Below are positions 32,641 through 40,957 of a DNA stretch of 64,000 nucleotides, piece by piece. A program made the position numbers and the translations under genes. Origin of the DNA: Gemmata massiliana (GTDB lineage Bacteria; Planctomycetota; Planctomycetia; Gemmatales; Gemmataceae); NCBI RefSeq assembly GCF_901538265.1, contig NZ_LR593886.1, forward strand, positions 6,593,738 through 6,657,737, read 5' to 3'. The notes under the pieces are model-generated. The model saw nothing but the letters and a program-made list of their open reading frames with translations, ran no database searches and was not told the origin of the DNA. Each line of letters opens with the position of its first letter. Position 1 is the first letter of the stretch.

Positions 32641-34656
32641 TTAGAACTCGGTGAAGCCACCGTCACCGCCGAGCTGATCGAGTTCGTGCTTGCGCCCGTT
32701 GCCGTTGGAGTGCCCGCTCTTCATGGCCTTGGCCACCGCGGGCCGGGGTTTGGTCGCTGGGGCTTTGCTCCTGGGCGATGGGCGCGGAACCGCGCGCCCG
32801 TGCTCGCCGAGCTTGAACCGTGCGACGAGGTCGCGGAGCTGGGCCGCCTGGTCCGTGAGCGTTTGTGCCGTGGCCGACATCTCCTCGGTCTGAGAGGCGT
32901 TCTTCTGGGTCACCGCGTCCATCTGGGTTACGGCCTTGTTGACCTGTTCGATCCCTGTGGATTGTTCCTTACCGGCCGCGGCGATCTCTGTGATGATGTC
33001 CGTCACCCGCTTCACGCTCGTCACGATCTCACCCAGCGTGGAACCGGACTGGTTCACGAGTTCGGTGCCCGCGTCGACCTTCTTGACCGAGTCCTCGATG
33101 AGTGACTTGATCTCCTTCGCCGAGGTCGCACTGCGTTGAGCCAAGTTGCGGACTTCGCTCGCCACCACCGCGAACCCGCGCCCCTGTTCGCCGGCTCGTG
33201 CCGCTTCGACCGCCGCGTTCAGCGCGAGCAAGTTCGTCTGGAACGCGATCTCGTCGATCGTCGTAATAATGTCCGCGATCTTCTTGGACGCCCCGTTGAT
33301 CTCACTCATCGCTTCGACCGCGTTGCCCACCACGCGCCCGCCCTTCTCGGCGATGTCACGCGACGTGCTCGCGAGCTGCCGGGCCTGTTGCGCGCTGTCG
33401 GAGTTCTGGCGCACGGTCGCGGTGATCTCTTCGAGCGTGCTGGCCGTCTCTTCGAGGCTGCTCGCTTGTTCTTGGGCGCCGGTCGAAATCTCGTCACTGG
33501 CCGCGGACAGTTGGCCCGAGGCGTCCGCCAGTTGCTCGGACACCTCGCGCACGCCCTCGAGCGCGGACCGCATCGAGGTGACCGCTTTATTAAGCGAGGA
33601 CGCCATCTGCCCCACTTCGTCGGTACCCAGGTCCGGAACCTCCTGAGTGAAGTCCCCGGCCGCCAGCGCGTTGACCGAGACCGTGACCGCCGCGACCTTG
33701 CGCTGCAACTCGGTGGCCCGGGCCAGTTCCTCTTCGGCCCGGGCGCGCGTTTCCGCGGCCTCGCGCTCGGCGCGCTCGCGCGTCTCAGCGGCCTCGCGCT
33801 CGACGCGCTGGCGGTCCTTTTCGATCTGGGCCTTTTCCGCTTCTTTGGCCGCCACGAGCGACCCGATCGCGGCGTTCAGCGCCACCGCCATGCGCCCGAC
33901 CTCGTCCTGGGAATCCACCTCGGCCCGCTTGGTCAGATCCCCCTTGGCCACGCCCTCGAGGACCGTTACGGTCTGCCCGAGCGGAACGGTGACCGACGCC
34001 GAGATCGCCAGCCCGAGCCCGATGGCCGCGAGGACCGATCCGGCGATGGTCGCGTACAGGGTGAACCGCGCGGAAGCATACGTGCTATTGGCCTGCTTGT
34101 CCTCGTTCTTGGCGATCTCCGCCTGGTACGCGAAGACGTCCGCGAGGAGGCCGTTCAACCGGTTGGCCGTTTTCAGCTCGCGGATGGTCGCGTCTTCGGC
34201 CTTTTCGAGGTCGCGCCGCCCCACGTGGGCGATGATCTCCTCGTAGTCGCGCTTCCATTCGGTGAGCGCGCTCGCGGTCTCCCGCCAGAGAGCCGCTTCC
34301 TTCTCGACCATCGGGGTGGCCGTGTAGACCTTGATGCCCTCGTCGATCATCTTCCACCCGTTGTCCATGTTTTCCCGCGTCGTCCGGACGAGCCCCTCGT
34401 CGTTCCGCTTCACGGCGACGATCATTGTCCGCTCGCCCCGTTGCACCCGGAGCGCGCCGGCCCGGACGTTGTCCAGGGCGTGGGCCGAGGGTACGAGATT
34501 AGTACCGGCGTTCACCTGGAACACCCGGAGCTCGCTGAGCGCGCTCAGGGCCGTGTACCCGAGGAACGCGCACCCGCAGGCGACGAGAAGGAACCCGGCG
34601 AGCAACCGCGGGCCGATGCGAACCTTTGTGAGCAGCGCGAGAAGAGACTGGGGCAT
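32641..34656 (-). CDS. Methyl-accepting chemotaxis protein
   Basis: 671 aa. TM1 at about 15-35 ([20 protein letters not shown]), a periplasmic four-helix-bundle sensor of ~170 residues ([16 protein letters not shown] typical of 4HB_MCP), and TM2 at about 205-228 ([20 protein letters not shown]). Two HAMP-like segments follow ([20 protein letters not shown] and [20 protein letters not shown]), separated by a coiled coil of [11 protein letters not shown] repeats. The signalling domain ends the protein, with the CheA/CheW-binding tip [20 protein letters not shown]. No C-terminal CheR/CheB pentapeptide. It is downstream of cheW, with a hairpin between them. Confidence 0.96.
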   Translation of the reverse strand: MPQSLLALLTKVRIGPRLLAGFLLVACGCAFLGYTALSALSELRVFQVNAGTNLVPSAHALDNVRAGALRVQRGERTMIVAVKRNDEGLVRTTRENMDNGWKMIDEGIKVYTATPMVEKEAALWRETASALTEWKRDYEEIIAHVGRRDLEKAEDATIRELKTANRLNGLLADVFAYQAEIAKNEDKQANSTYASARFTLYATIAGSVLAAIGLGLAISASVTVPLGQTVTVLEGVAKGDLTKRAEVDSQDEVGRMAVALNAAIGSLVAAKEAEKAQIEKDRQRVEREAAETRERAEREAAETRARAEEELARATELQRKVAAVTVSVNALAAGDFTQEVPDLGTDEVGQMASSLNKAVTSMRSALEGVREVSEQLADASGQLSAASDEISTGAQEQASSLEETASTLEEITATVRQNSDSAQQARQLASTSRDIAEKGGRVVGNAVEAMSEINGASKKIADIITTIDEIAFQTNLLALNAAVEAARAGEQGRGFAVVASEVRNLAQRSATSAKEIKSLIEDSVKKVDAGTELVNQSGSTLGEIVTSVKRVTDIITEIAAAGKEQSTGIEQVNKAVTQMDAVTQKNASQTEEMSATAQTLTDQAAQLRDLVARFKLGEHGRAVPRPSPRSKAPATKPRPAVAKAMKSGHSNGNGRKHELDQLGGDGGFTEF

Positions 34657-34692
34657 GGCAGCGTCCTAATTTCGTAACGTGCGAGAGCAGCC

Positions 34693-34722
34693 CGAGCACG
34701 CGGCACAACGGCCGCGTGCTCG
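34693..34722. terminator. Hairpin between cheW and the chemoreceptor gene
   Basis: Perfect 12-bp arms CGAGCACGCGGC and GCCGCGTGCTCG around ACAACG. No T-run on the minus strand. It may reduce read-through from cheW into the receptor gene or stabilise the mRNA end. Confidence 0.6.
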
Positions 34723-34757
34723 GTGGGTGTTGGTTAGTTGCGTGATGCGGGTGTCGG

Positions 34758-35246
34758 TTAGGCGGTGAGTGCGGCGGGCTCGCTTGCATTGCCGACGAGT
34801 CGGTCGATGTTGAGCAGCGACACGAGCCGGTCCCCGGTGCGCGCGATCCCGGTGAGGAACGAGACGTCGACGCCCGCGCCCAGGTCCGGGGCCGGAACCA
34901 CCATCTCGGGTTCCACGTTGAGCACATCGGACACGGCGTCCACGACGAGCCCGACGATCTTGGTGCCCACGGTGACTACGATGATGACCGTGAACACGGT
35001 GTACTCGGCCTCGCGCATCCCCAAACGGGTGCGCAGGTCAATGATCGGGACCACCGCGCCGCGCAAGTTCATCACGCCCTTGATCTCGTGGGGCGTGTTG
35101 GGCAGCGGGGTGATCTTCGAGTACCCCTTGATTTCCTGCACGCGCAGGATCTCCAGCCCGTACTCCTCTTCGCCCAGCCGGAACGCCAGGAACTGGCTCC
35201 CGTCGGACACGAGTTCGGCAATCTCATGCGTTTCGGGTGAGTTCAC
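34758..35246 (-). CDS. cheW: CheW-type chemotaxis coupling protein
   Basis: The likely start is GTG at 35246, seven bases after AGAGAG; a GTG nine codons upstream (35273) is also possible. 162 aa. The whole length is one CheW domain: FLAFRLGEEEYGLEILRVQE, ITPLPNTPHEIKGVMNLRGA, VVPIIDLRTRLGM, IVGLVVDAVSDVLNVEPEMV. CheW links receptors to the kinase CheA. It is encoded directly upstream of a receptor gene on the same strand, so the two probably work together. cheA is not in this window. Confidence 0.95.
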   Translation of the reverse strand: MNSPETHEIAELVSDGSQFLAFRLGEEEYGLEILRVQEIKGYSKITPLPNTPHEIKGVMNLRGAVVPIIDLRTRLGMREAEYTVFTVIIVVTVGTKIVGLVVDAVSDVLNVEPEMVVPAPDLGAGVDVSFLTGIARTGDRLVSLLNIDRLVGNASEPAALTA

Positions 35247-35657
35247 GGGTAATCTCTCTTCGGGAAGGTGCACGGGAACGAGCGCCCCAATACTAATGCC
35301 GTGCAGCTCTTGTGTCTCGGTTACCTACCCAACGGTAACGGCGGGACGATTAAAGTATCGTTACCAGGCGAGCAGGGGCCGAACAACTCTAGCACGCGAT
35401 GGAAGCGAACGTACCCCTTGCGCGAATTGATTCGGATTCGGCGCCAAATGGCCAGTTTTTGAACAGATCGACCGGGCGCCCGAGGTGCCGCCCGCGCGTC
35501 TCGAATCATTCTGTAATCCCGTTTCGGCGCAAGAGATAAGTAGCGGGTGGTGGCAAAATCGAAGTGCCCAAAAGGACTTGCGCGAGCGACGCACGACGAT
35601 CGGGACACGGCGCGAAATTTCACCGTGCCGAATCCGCTCGGGACGACACGTAGGTGG
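35247..35657. other. Divergent intergenic region between cheW and an ECF sigma gene
   Basis: 411 bp that must hold both promoters. It contains an inverted hexamer pair GTTACC (35320-35325) / GGTAAC (35334-35339) and a third half-site CGTTACC near 35360, a possible operator. The right half is open in frame with the sigma gene but lacks a ribosome site. Confidence 0.4.
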
Positions 35658-36890
35658 ATGATGATCCGAGTGCTGCGACTGCTGCGTGCGACGGCCGGGT
35701 CCGACCGGGACTTACTGGACCGGTACGCCCGCGACCGGGACGAGGGCGCGTTCGAGGCGCTGGTCCACCGGTACGGCACCGGCGTCTGGGCCGCGTGCGT
35801 GCGGCTCGCGGGGCGGGACGCGGAAGATGCGTTCCAGGCGGTGTTTCTGACGCTCTCCCGCAAGGCCGGAGCCGTAACCGGTTCGCTCCCCGCGTGGCTG
35901 CACGCGGTCACGCGACGGGTCGCGGCCAACCTCCGGCGCAGCGCCCAGAGAAGGAGTGCGATCGAATCGGCCGCGGCCCGGTCCCCGGACGCGCCCACCG
36001 ATGACGCCGGACTCCGCGAAGGCCTGGCGCTGCTCGACGAGGAACTGGCGCACATGCCGGAGCGGTACCGGACGGTGCTGATCGTGTGCTGCCTGGAGGG
36101 GCGGTCGCGTGACGAGGCCGCCCAGCAACTCGGCTGGAGCGAAGGCCAAGTCAAGGGCCGGCTCGAACGCGCACGCGAGATGCTCCGGACCCGACTCGCA
36201 GAGCGCGGCGTCGAACTCGGCGCGGTGCTGCTCGCCGCGGCGGTCACCGGGCCGATCCCGGTCCGCGCCGGCCCCCCGTCCGCAACGGCCGTAACCCTTT
36301 CCCACGGAGTGATCCGAGCCATGATGTTCCAAAAGCTCAAACTGACGGCCGCGGTATTGACGGCCGTTGCCGGCGTCGCGATCGCGAGTGCGATGGTCGT
36401 GCGGGCACAACCCGGCACCCTGCCGAACGAAACCGCAAAAGAGCCGGCGAGCGCCCCCAGGGAAGCGCCAGAGAAGCGGGTCGGTGAAGCCGTTCCGCAG
36501 GACAAAGGCAACCCGGCGCCCAAGGAACGAAAGGACGAGGTACCCAAGAAGATCCGGGATCTTCAGAAAGAACGGATCGCAGCACTGAAGGAACTGACGG
36601 ACACAACCGCCGCATTGTACAAGAACGCACGTGCGACGTATGACGAGGCGATTGAAGCGCGACTCCTGCTGCTCCAGGCCGAAGTGGACGTCGCGGAGAA
36701 GCCCGCGGAGCGCCTCGCGCTCTACCAGAAGTGCGTGGACGAGCTGAAGGCATACGAGGAGGTCGCGGTCGCGCGGGTTCAGGTCGGGCGTGGGACCAAC
36801 GCGGCCGTACTCAAGATCAAGGCCCGGCGCCTGGAAGTCGAGATCCAGTTGGAACAAGCGAAGGCGAAAGAGGCCCGCGAGGGCAAGTAG
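35658..36890 (+). CDS. Membrane-tethered ECF sigma factor with coiled-coil extension (1 of 4)
   Basis: The start is one of two ATGs at 35658/35661, next to AGGTGG; 410 aa. Region 2 at about 20-90 (DEGAFEALVHRYGTGVWAAC, AEDAFQAVFLTL) and region 4 at about 130-190 (MPERYRTVLIVCCLEGRSRD, AAQQLGWSEGQVKGRLERAR). After region 4 comes a hydrophobic part, a conserved linker (LSHGVIRAMMFQKLKL) and a transmembrane helix (TAAVLTAVAGVAIASAMVV). The last ~150 residues lie beyond the membrane and are charged and helical (KKIRDLQKERIAALKELTDT). This is the ECF01-Gob type of planctomycete sigma factor with a built-in C-terminal domain, presumably sensory. No anti-sigma gene is adjacent. Confidence 0.88.
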   Translation: MMIRVLRLLRATAGSDRDLLDRYARDRDEGAFEALVHRYGTGVWAACVRLAGRDAEDAFQAVFLTLSRKAGAVTGSLPAWLHAVTRRVAANLRRSAQRRSAIESAAARSPDAPTDDAGLREGLALLDEELAHMPERYRTVLIVCCLEGRSRDEAAQQLGWSEGQVKGRLERAREMLRTRLAERGVELGAVLLAAAVTGPIPVRAGPPSATAVTLSHGVIRAMMFQKLKLTAAVLTAVAGVAIASAMVVRAQPGTLPNETAKEPASAPREAPEKRVGEAVPQDKGNPAPKERKDEVPKKIRDLQKERIAALKELTDTTAALYKNARATYDEAIEARLLLLQAEVDVAEKPAERLALYQKCVDELKAYEEVAVARVQVGRGTNAAVLKIKARRLEVEIQLEQAKAKEAREGK

Positions 36891-36923
36891 TACCGGCACG
36901 GTCTCGTCCGCTCGAACTGATTG

Positions 36924-37208
36924 CTAGGACTTGTTGGCCCGAAAGACGGCCTCGAACTCGGTCCACGAGATGGCCCCGTCGCCGTCCCGGTCCACCTCGC
37001 CCATGATCCCGTTGGCCCACGCCCAGCGGGTGAGCGCGCTGCCGATCCCGGCGTCCGAGAGCAGCGCCTTCAGCTCGTCTTTATCGATCGCGCCGCTGGC
37101 GTCGGCGTCGTAGTGTACGAACGCGGCCCTGTAATCTCCACCGAACCGGCCGCGGACCAGGGTCGTTACCTTGTCGTCGATCTCCTGCTTCTGTTGCTCA
37201 CTGGCCAT
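36924..37208 (-). CDS. Small EF-hand calcium-binding protein
   Basis: 94 aa, no signal peptide. Two EF-hand loops are present: DADASGAIDKDE (34-45) and DRDGDGAISWTE (73-84). Both have acidic residues at positions 1, 3, 5 (second loop) and 12, so the second is canonical and the first has Ala-Ser at 4-5. The paired hands and helical flanks resemble a calmodulin lobe (calerythrin-like). Calcium binding is expected. The target is unknown. It is convergent with the tethered sigma factor, with 33 bp between stops. Confidence 0.9.
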   Translation of the reverse strand: MASEQQKQEIDDKVTTLVRGRFGGDYRAAFVHYDADASGAIDKDELKALLSDAGIGSALTRWAWANGIMGEVDRDGDGAISWTEFEAVFRANKS

Positions 37209-37581
37209 AGCTACCCCTGCTGGTGCGTTTCAACCGGGCCGCGATTCGGGCGACCCGCTTCCGGGTTCCCGACGCAATCCGGGTGCCACGGCCGGCGCCT
37301 TTCTGCGTGCCTTCTCAATTTCGTCACCCGCACCGCACGCCCGCAGCCGAAACTCGGCCGGGTGAGTCGAGTTGTCGGTCGCAGATCTTTTCCCATTCGT
37401 TTGCGCCTAAACCGTCCACACCGCCCGTCAACGGATAAACGATCGGAGGCGCGTATCAGGTGCCTGGAGCGGCAACAATACACGCGCAACGTGCCCCGGC
37501 GCAGGATCGGTATGATTACTTGAAACGTGCCCCAATAGAACGGCAGAGCTACTGCGGCACAGAAACTCCGAGCGAGCCGAA
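37209..37581. other. Intergenic stretch, nothing recognised
   Basis: 373 bp of GC-rich sequence without a supportable reading frame, hairpin or promoter. It separates the EF-hand gene from the small-gene region. Confidence 0.35.
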
Positions 37582-37938
37582 GTGAGCCATCCTTCGACGA
37601 ACAGCATCGTGGCAACGCTCTCGGCTCTGGCAGCGGCGCAGAACCTCCGTGCCAGCGCGTTCAAGGGCTGCCGCACGCACCTCACCAGCCTTACCGAGGA
37701 CGAGCCGGATTACCTGCAAGGGTGGTCGGTCGAAGAGATCGAGCCGCACTTTCGCTCCTACTCGCTCGTGCTCGACGAACTACTTGGTTGGACTTACGTG
37801 GAGACGCAACTCGATCTCCACGTTCCAGGTGCGGACTTGGGTTGCCCCATCGGAACGTACCGGCTCATCACCCGGCTGGACGGGACCGTTACTGATGACT
37901 TTCTCACGATCGACATGCCGAGGCCTATCGACACGTGA
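37582..37938 (+). CDS. Hypothetical protein, no known domain
   Basis: 118 aa from GTG 37582. The composition is protein-like (ordered helix at NSIVATLSALAAAQNLRASA, strand/Trp-rich middle EDEPDYLQGWSVEEIEPHFR, regular C-terminus IGTYRLITRLDGTVTDDFLT). No signal or membrane segment. It is on the plus strand, opposite to all genes of the cassette-like array that begins downstream, so probably not part of it. The ribosome site is weak and the start uncertain. Confidence 0.5.
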   Translation: MSHPSTNSIVATLSALAAAQNLRASAFKGCRTHLTSLTEDEPDYLQGWSVEEIEPHFRSYSLVLDELLGWTYVETQLDLHVPGADLGCPIGTYRLITRLDGTVTDDFLTIDMPRPIDT

Positions 37939-38047
37939 CGGGAAACGTTGTCCGTGCCGGTCCTATAGGCCGCATCTGATGACATACGACAACTCACCAC
38001 CCGCATGTTCCGCAAGTGAGCTTTCGCCCTCGCTTGGCGGGGGAAGC

Positions 38048-38142
38048 GCCGAAGAGAAGCCGCCCGACCGCCACTCAGGTCGGGCGCAGGATCGGTTCTA
38101 CCGGCCCCGTTCATGCCACGTCCCCTACTCTCCCGACTCGGC
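38048..38142 (-). repeat. Weak attC-like site (f)
   Basis: Bounded on the minus strand by GCCGAGT (38142-38136) and CTTCGGC (38054-38048), 95 bp, the same length as sites a and d. It contains CCACGTCCCC, similar to CCACGTGCCCC in site d. The end boxes are imperfect, so this is tentative. It overlaps the 3' end of 38125-38637. Confidence 0.35.
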
Positions 38143-38637
38143 CAGGATGACGCCCCCCTGCCGCTGTACCGCGAGGGCCGCGAGGCGGCACAGCTCGCCC
38201 ACGACCTCGGCCGCCACCCCGGGTTTCCGCGACCAGAAGAACTCCGGGTGAACCTGCCACCGCTCGGCCAGCGTACTGCGCTCGGCCTCGCTCAGCCCCG
38301 CCAAGCCCCCAGTGAAGCCCACCGGAAAGGTGGAGACGAGGAACAACGGCCCGTCATAATCGTCGTCGGCCGTCTCGCCCACCTCGCCGGCGAGATCCGG
38401 CTCCACGTGCTGCTCGAACAGCTTCCAAGTGCTCTCGCCGGCTACCCCGCGGAGCAGGTCGTACAACACCGCCACCTGGAACACATCGACCCGCTTGATG
38501 TGGTAGTGCGGCCACCGCTCCGACCCGCCCATCGAGCGGGCCGCAGGGCCGGCCTCCACGGGAGGGACTACGTAGAAATCACAGAACTTCCCCACCCGCG
38601 CCTCCGCCACCAAACACAAAGCTCGCCGGCCGCGCAC
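38125..38637 (-). CDS. Hypothetical protein, possible first gene of the cassette-like array
   Basis: 170 aa from GTG 38637. Soluble, acidic in the middle (FEQHVEPDLAGEVGETADDD), with hydrophobic strands (DGPLFLVSTFPVGFTGGL) and a helical end (KPGVAAEVVGELCRLAALAV). I recognise no family. Same strand and size class as the six genes that follow up to 41954. The weak attC-like site f overlaps its 3' end. The N-terminal ~20 residues may be upstream of the true start. Confidence 0.55.
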   Translation of the reverse strand: MRGRRALCLVAEARVGKFCDFYVVPPVEAGPAARSMGGSERWPHYHIKRVDVFQVAVLYDLLRGVAGESTWKLFEQHVEPDLAGEVGETADDDYDGPLFLVSTFPVGFTGGLAGLSEAERSTLAERWQVHPEFFWSRKPGVAAEVVGELCRLAALAVQRQGGVILAESGE

Positions 38638-38736
38638 GTCGCGACACGGTCTACGGATCGCGCCCTTACACGGCCCGGTGCCGCGCCCAGTTCAGCCCAC
38701 CTTGCGGAACCGGACCCGTTTGCGACCCCGTCCTGG

Positions 38737-39237
38737 TCAGATCGACCCCGGTCGCGCAATGTCCCCGGGCTTGAACCAACTGTGCTCGCGGCACACGTCC
38801 TGATAGCGAGACCAGAACCGCGCGCCGAACCGCGCCCGCATGTGCGCCTCCAACACCGGGGTCTGGCGGGTAACGACCAAGTGGCACAACTCCATGAACA
38901 GGCCGCTGCCCTCTGCCGCAGCGTCCCCGATCCGATCAAACCCGTCATGGGACACGACGAGCAGGATGATGTCGGCCGTCAGATCGGCGAACTCGTCGTA
39001 GTACCGCAGCCATTCGTCGTCCGTGTCGCTGATGATGGCGACCGCGTCGCCCGCCCAGCGGCCGGCCCGAACCGGACCTGCGGGGGCCACGGGAGCGAGG
39101 TCGCGGACCAGGAGCAGGTCGAACCCGCGGGCGGTCAGATTGAGGCCCAGGCCGCGGAACTTGGAGTTCCCGCCGAGTGTGTCCGTGGAGAACCACTCGC
39201 GCTTCGTGAGGCTCGCATAATGGTACGTTGTGCCCAT
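38737..39237 (-). CDS. Hypothetical protein in cassette-like array
   Basis: 166 aa from the ATG at 39237, which lies 27 bp past the end box of attC-like site a; the open frame upstream is the site itself. Hydrophilic alpha/beta protein with blocks YHYASLTKREWFSTDTLGGN, FDLLLVRDLAP, ADIILLVVSHDGFDRIG and HMRARFGARFWSRYQDVCRE. No signal peptide or membrane helix. No named family recognised. No convincing attC-like site was found at its own 3' end, although GTTCAGC at 38690-38696 could be one end box. Confidence 0.6.
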   Translation of the reverse strand: MGTTYHYASLTKREWFSTDTLGGNSKFRGLGLNLTARGFDLLLVRDLAPVAPAGPVRAGRWAGDAVAIISDTDDEWLRYYDEFADLTADIILLVVSHDGFDRIGDAAAEGSGLFMELCHLVVTRQTPVLEAHMRARFGARFWSRYQDVCREHSWFKPGDIARPGSI

Positions 39238-39264
39238 CGCCCCGCGCCCCGCTACGCCCCTGTG

Positions 39265-39359
39265 ACCGAACGAACCAGCCCCCGCCCGGCCCGTGCGGGT
39301 GGCGGTGACGTCCCAGAAACGAATCACGCGGCCGGGTCCAGTGTAGCGGCGGATTCGGC
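39265..39359 (-). repeat. attC-like site a
   Basis: On the minus strand it runs from GCCGAAT (39359-39353) to GTTCGGT (39271-39265), 95 bp, starting 8 bp after the stop of gene 39368-39820. The left part shares the word CGCTACACTGGACCCGGCC with sites c and d (CTACACCGGACC). Confidence 0.6.
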
Positions 39360-39367
39360 CCGGCTTC

Positions 39368-39820
39368 TCACTCCATGACGTTTGCGATCAAGTCCGCCAG
39401 TTCCTCGGGTGAACACCACTCCCGCGACTTGGCGCAGGCCATTGTCAACCATTCCCAGATGTTGGGGAAGAGCTGGTACGACGGCCAGCCGGGGGCCTCG
39501 GCCCGACCCCGCCATGTCAGGTGGGCTACGCACACCTGTACGGTAACGATCCCATTCGCGACCACGAACCCGGCCACCTCGTCCATGTGTTGAGCTTCGG
39601 CGAACGGGAGGAAATCTTGAACCGGGATCGACCCACCGTCGACTTCCGCGAGGAACTCTCGCCGCAGTTTGTCCGCCCGGTCAGCGGCGTCCAGACAGTG
39701 CCACGGAGTGAAACCACGGAACCCGTGAGCCCGGAGCCAACGGTAATCGGTTGGGTAATCGTGCCCGCCGAGCGCCAGCAGGCACCGCTCGTAGTCACGC
39801 CGGAGGTACACCGGTCGCAT
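39368..39820 (-). CDS. Hypothetical, possibly SUKH-like, protein in cassette-like array
   Basis: 150 aa from the ATG at 39820, with AGGAGG eight bases upstream and directly after the end box of attC-like site b. The alternative ATG at 39919 overlaps the previous stop but would translate the site, so it is less likely. Blocks: RDYERCLLALGGHDYPTDYR, GSIPVQDFLPFAEAQHMDEV, AGFVVANGIVTVQVCVAHLT, REWCSPEELADLI. The order (core strands with D/E-A-G-F, a Trp-rich loop, a C-terminal helix) recalls the SUKH/SMI1-KNR4 fold of immunity proteins, but this is tentative. Confidence 0.62.
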   Translation of the reverse strand: MRPVYLRRDYERCLLALGGHDYPTDYRWLRAHGFRGFTPWHCLDAADRADKLRREFLAEVDGGSIPVQDFLPFAEAQHMDEVAGFVVANGIVTVQVCVAHLTWRGRAEAPGWPSYQLFPNIWEWLTMACAKSREWCSPEELADLIANVME

Positions 39821-39837
39821 CCGCTTCGCCTCCTGTT

Positions 39838-39951
39838 GCCGAACAGCCGAGCCCAATGCCCCGGCCGGGACACCAACCAGCACGCGCGAGCAATCGGCGA
39901 GCAACGAGGCGCAGTTCACGTGGTCGGGTCAGGCGCCGCGCCGAGTTCGGC
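39838..39951 (-). repeat. attC-like site b
   Basis: On the minus strand it runs from GCCGAAC (39951-39945) to GTTCGGC (39844-39838), 114 bp; the end boxes are perfect reverse complements. The left end overlaps the last codons of gene 39916-40410. The ribosome site of gene 39368-39820 begins five bases past the right box. Confidence 0.65.
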
Positions 39952-40410
39952 GTCTGGGGTTGCGGACTGCGGCTCCGCGACCGGAGGCACGGGTGGCTCA
40001 AACAGACCGGACAGTCGCGCGCAGAATCGCAGGACCGATGCCAGCCCCGGCTCGGACTCCAAAATGCGATGCACGTGATGATACCGCGTACCCTCACGTC
40101 CCGCGAGGTCCAGGTAGCCGCCCCCGTCCATGACTATTTGCCCGCTCGCGATCTCGTGCCAGTCGGGGAGCAGTTCGGGCAGTTCCCAGAATCGGCACCC
40201 GTTGACCAACCCGAGGAACGTGCGCCATTGGCCCTTGCCCAGCGACCGCGGGCCGGGGTTGTGGTCGGGGCGGGCGTACCGGCTGTGGAGCAGGAACCAC
40301 CCGCGGCGACCGGCCCCGTACAAGTGCATGGTGAAGATGGGTCCGAACTCGTCGGCGGACTCGAGTCGGAACCCCGCCTCTGCACCGTCGGGTAGCCGCA
40401 GTTGCCCCAC
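39916..40410 (-). CDS. Hypothetical protein in cassette-like array
   Basis: 164 aa from GTG 40410, 24 bp past the end box of attC-like site e. Blocks: FGPIFTMHLYGAGRRGWFLL, LVNGCRFWELPELLPDWHEI, IVMDGGGYLDLAGREGTRYH, HRILESEPGLASVLRFCARL. The alternating strands with DGG..L..GREG.RYH form a recognisable core seen in unnamed bacterial proteins, without known function. Soluble, no signal peptide. The C-terminal 12 codons overlap site b and form a low-complexity Pro/Ala tail, as expected where a site has been captured at a gene end. Confidence 0.62.
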   Translation of the reverse strand: MGQLRLPDGAEAGFRLESADEFGPIFTMHLYGAGRRGWFLLHSRYARPDHNPGPRSLGKGQWRTFLGLVNGCRFWELPELLPDWHEIASGQIVMDGGGYLDLAGREGTRYHHVHRILESEPGLASVLRFCARLSGLFEPPVPPVAEPQSATPDAELGAAPDPTT

Positions 40411-40434
40411 CGCTCGCGCCTCTGAACGTTCCCC

Positions 40435-40532
40435 GCCGAACGCCCCCGTTCACCAGCGGCGGGGCGCCGGCGAGCTGTGAACTCCTAGAAACGAACCGCG
40501 CCCCCGCGGTTTGCTGCAGCGCATGGTTCGGC
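40435..40532 (-). repeat. attC-like site e (best match)
   Basis: On the minus strand it runs from GCCGAAC (40532-40526) to GTTCGGC (40441-40435), 98 bp, starting 7 bp after the stop of 40540-40827. Inside the left box is CATGCGCTGCAGC and inside the right box GCCGCTGGTGAACG, the arrangement of L'' and L' in many attC sites (GCAGC pairing with GCTG). The end boxes differ from the canonical RYYYAAC/GTTRRRY at one position. Confidence 0.7.
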
Positions 40533-40539
40533 GCCTGGG

Positions 40540-40827
40540 CTACCGCGACGGCCGTGCGGCCCACGCGCAGGCGGCCGCGAATACCGCAAGTTGGACACCC
40601 GACAACACCGCCCCGGCCCGCTGGCCGACCGCACGCCACCGGTCCGCGTCGGGGCGGCCGGGCCGGAGCCGAGGGAGGAAGGCCAGGACCACGACACCGA
40701 CGAGGCCGCACGCCCAGAACCACCGCCCGGCATCGTACCCCTTGACCTCCGCGACCCCGGCCGGGGCCGCGATCCAGACCAGCAGCAGGGCGACCAGCAG
40801 CACACCAACCCGGTTCAAATCTTCCAC
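40540..40827 (-). CDS. Small three-helix membrane protein in cassette-like array
   Basis: 95 aa from GTG 40827, behind GGAGGG; the open frame back to 40893 crosses the end of attC-like site c. Hydrophobic segments: VGVLLVALLLVWIAAPAGVA, WFWACGLVGVVVLAFLP and AVLSGVQLAVFAAACAWAA. A short loop (RLRPGRPDADRWRAVGQRAG) lies between the second and third. Unknown function. Small membrane proteins are common cargo of gene cassettes. Confidence 0.58.
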   Translation of the reverse strand: MEDLNRVGVLLVALLLVWIAAPAGVAEVKGYDAGRWFWACGLVGVVVLAFLPRLRPGRPDADRWRAVGQRAGAVLSGVQLAVFAAACAWAARPSR

Positions 40828-40845
40828 ACCCTGAAGCCCTCCGCC

Positions 40846-40957
40846 GCCGAACATAAAGCTCACTGGCCCGGTCGCGACTCCAGTCTGCGACAACTCAAGC
40901 CAGTGAGCAACGGGAAACAGTTTACGTGGCCGGGTCCGGTGTAGTGTCGGGCTCGGC
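40846..40957 (-). repeat. attC-like site c
   Basis: On the minus strand it runs from GCCGAGC (40957-40951) to GTTCGGC (40852-40846), 112 bp, overlapping the 3' end of gene 40922-41440. Inner complementary words CACT/AGTG, and the 9-bp pair GCTCACTGG/CCAGTGAGC (40858-40866 and 40900-40908), give it a hairpin. It shares CTACACCGGACC with site d. Confidence 0.62.

Noticed and set aside
33136..34677. 513-residue open frame antisense to the chemoreceptor gene
   Set aside because: Composition is Arg/Pro/Gly-rich with no motif. The opposite strand encodes a complete receptor with all family domains.
38640..38736. attC-like site after the gene 38737-39237
   Set aside because: Only one possible end box (GTTCAGC) was found and no partner at 90-120 bp.
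38113..39378. 421-residue plus-strand frame through the cassette region
   Set aside because: It spans an attC-like site and two better minus-strand genes, with Arg/Pro-rich sequence and no motif.
39821..39919. Start at 39919 for the gene ending at 39368, overlapping the previous stop as ATGA
   Set aside because: The extra 33 codons consist of attC-like site b, while ATG 39820 has AGGAGG at good spacing.
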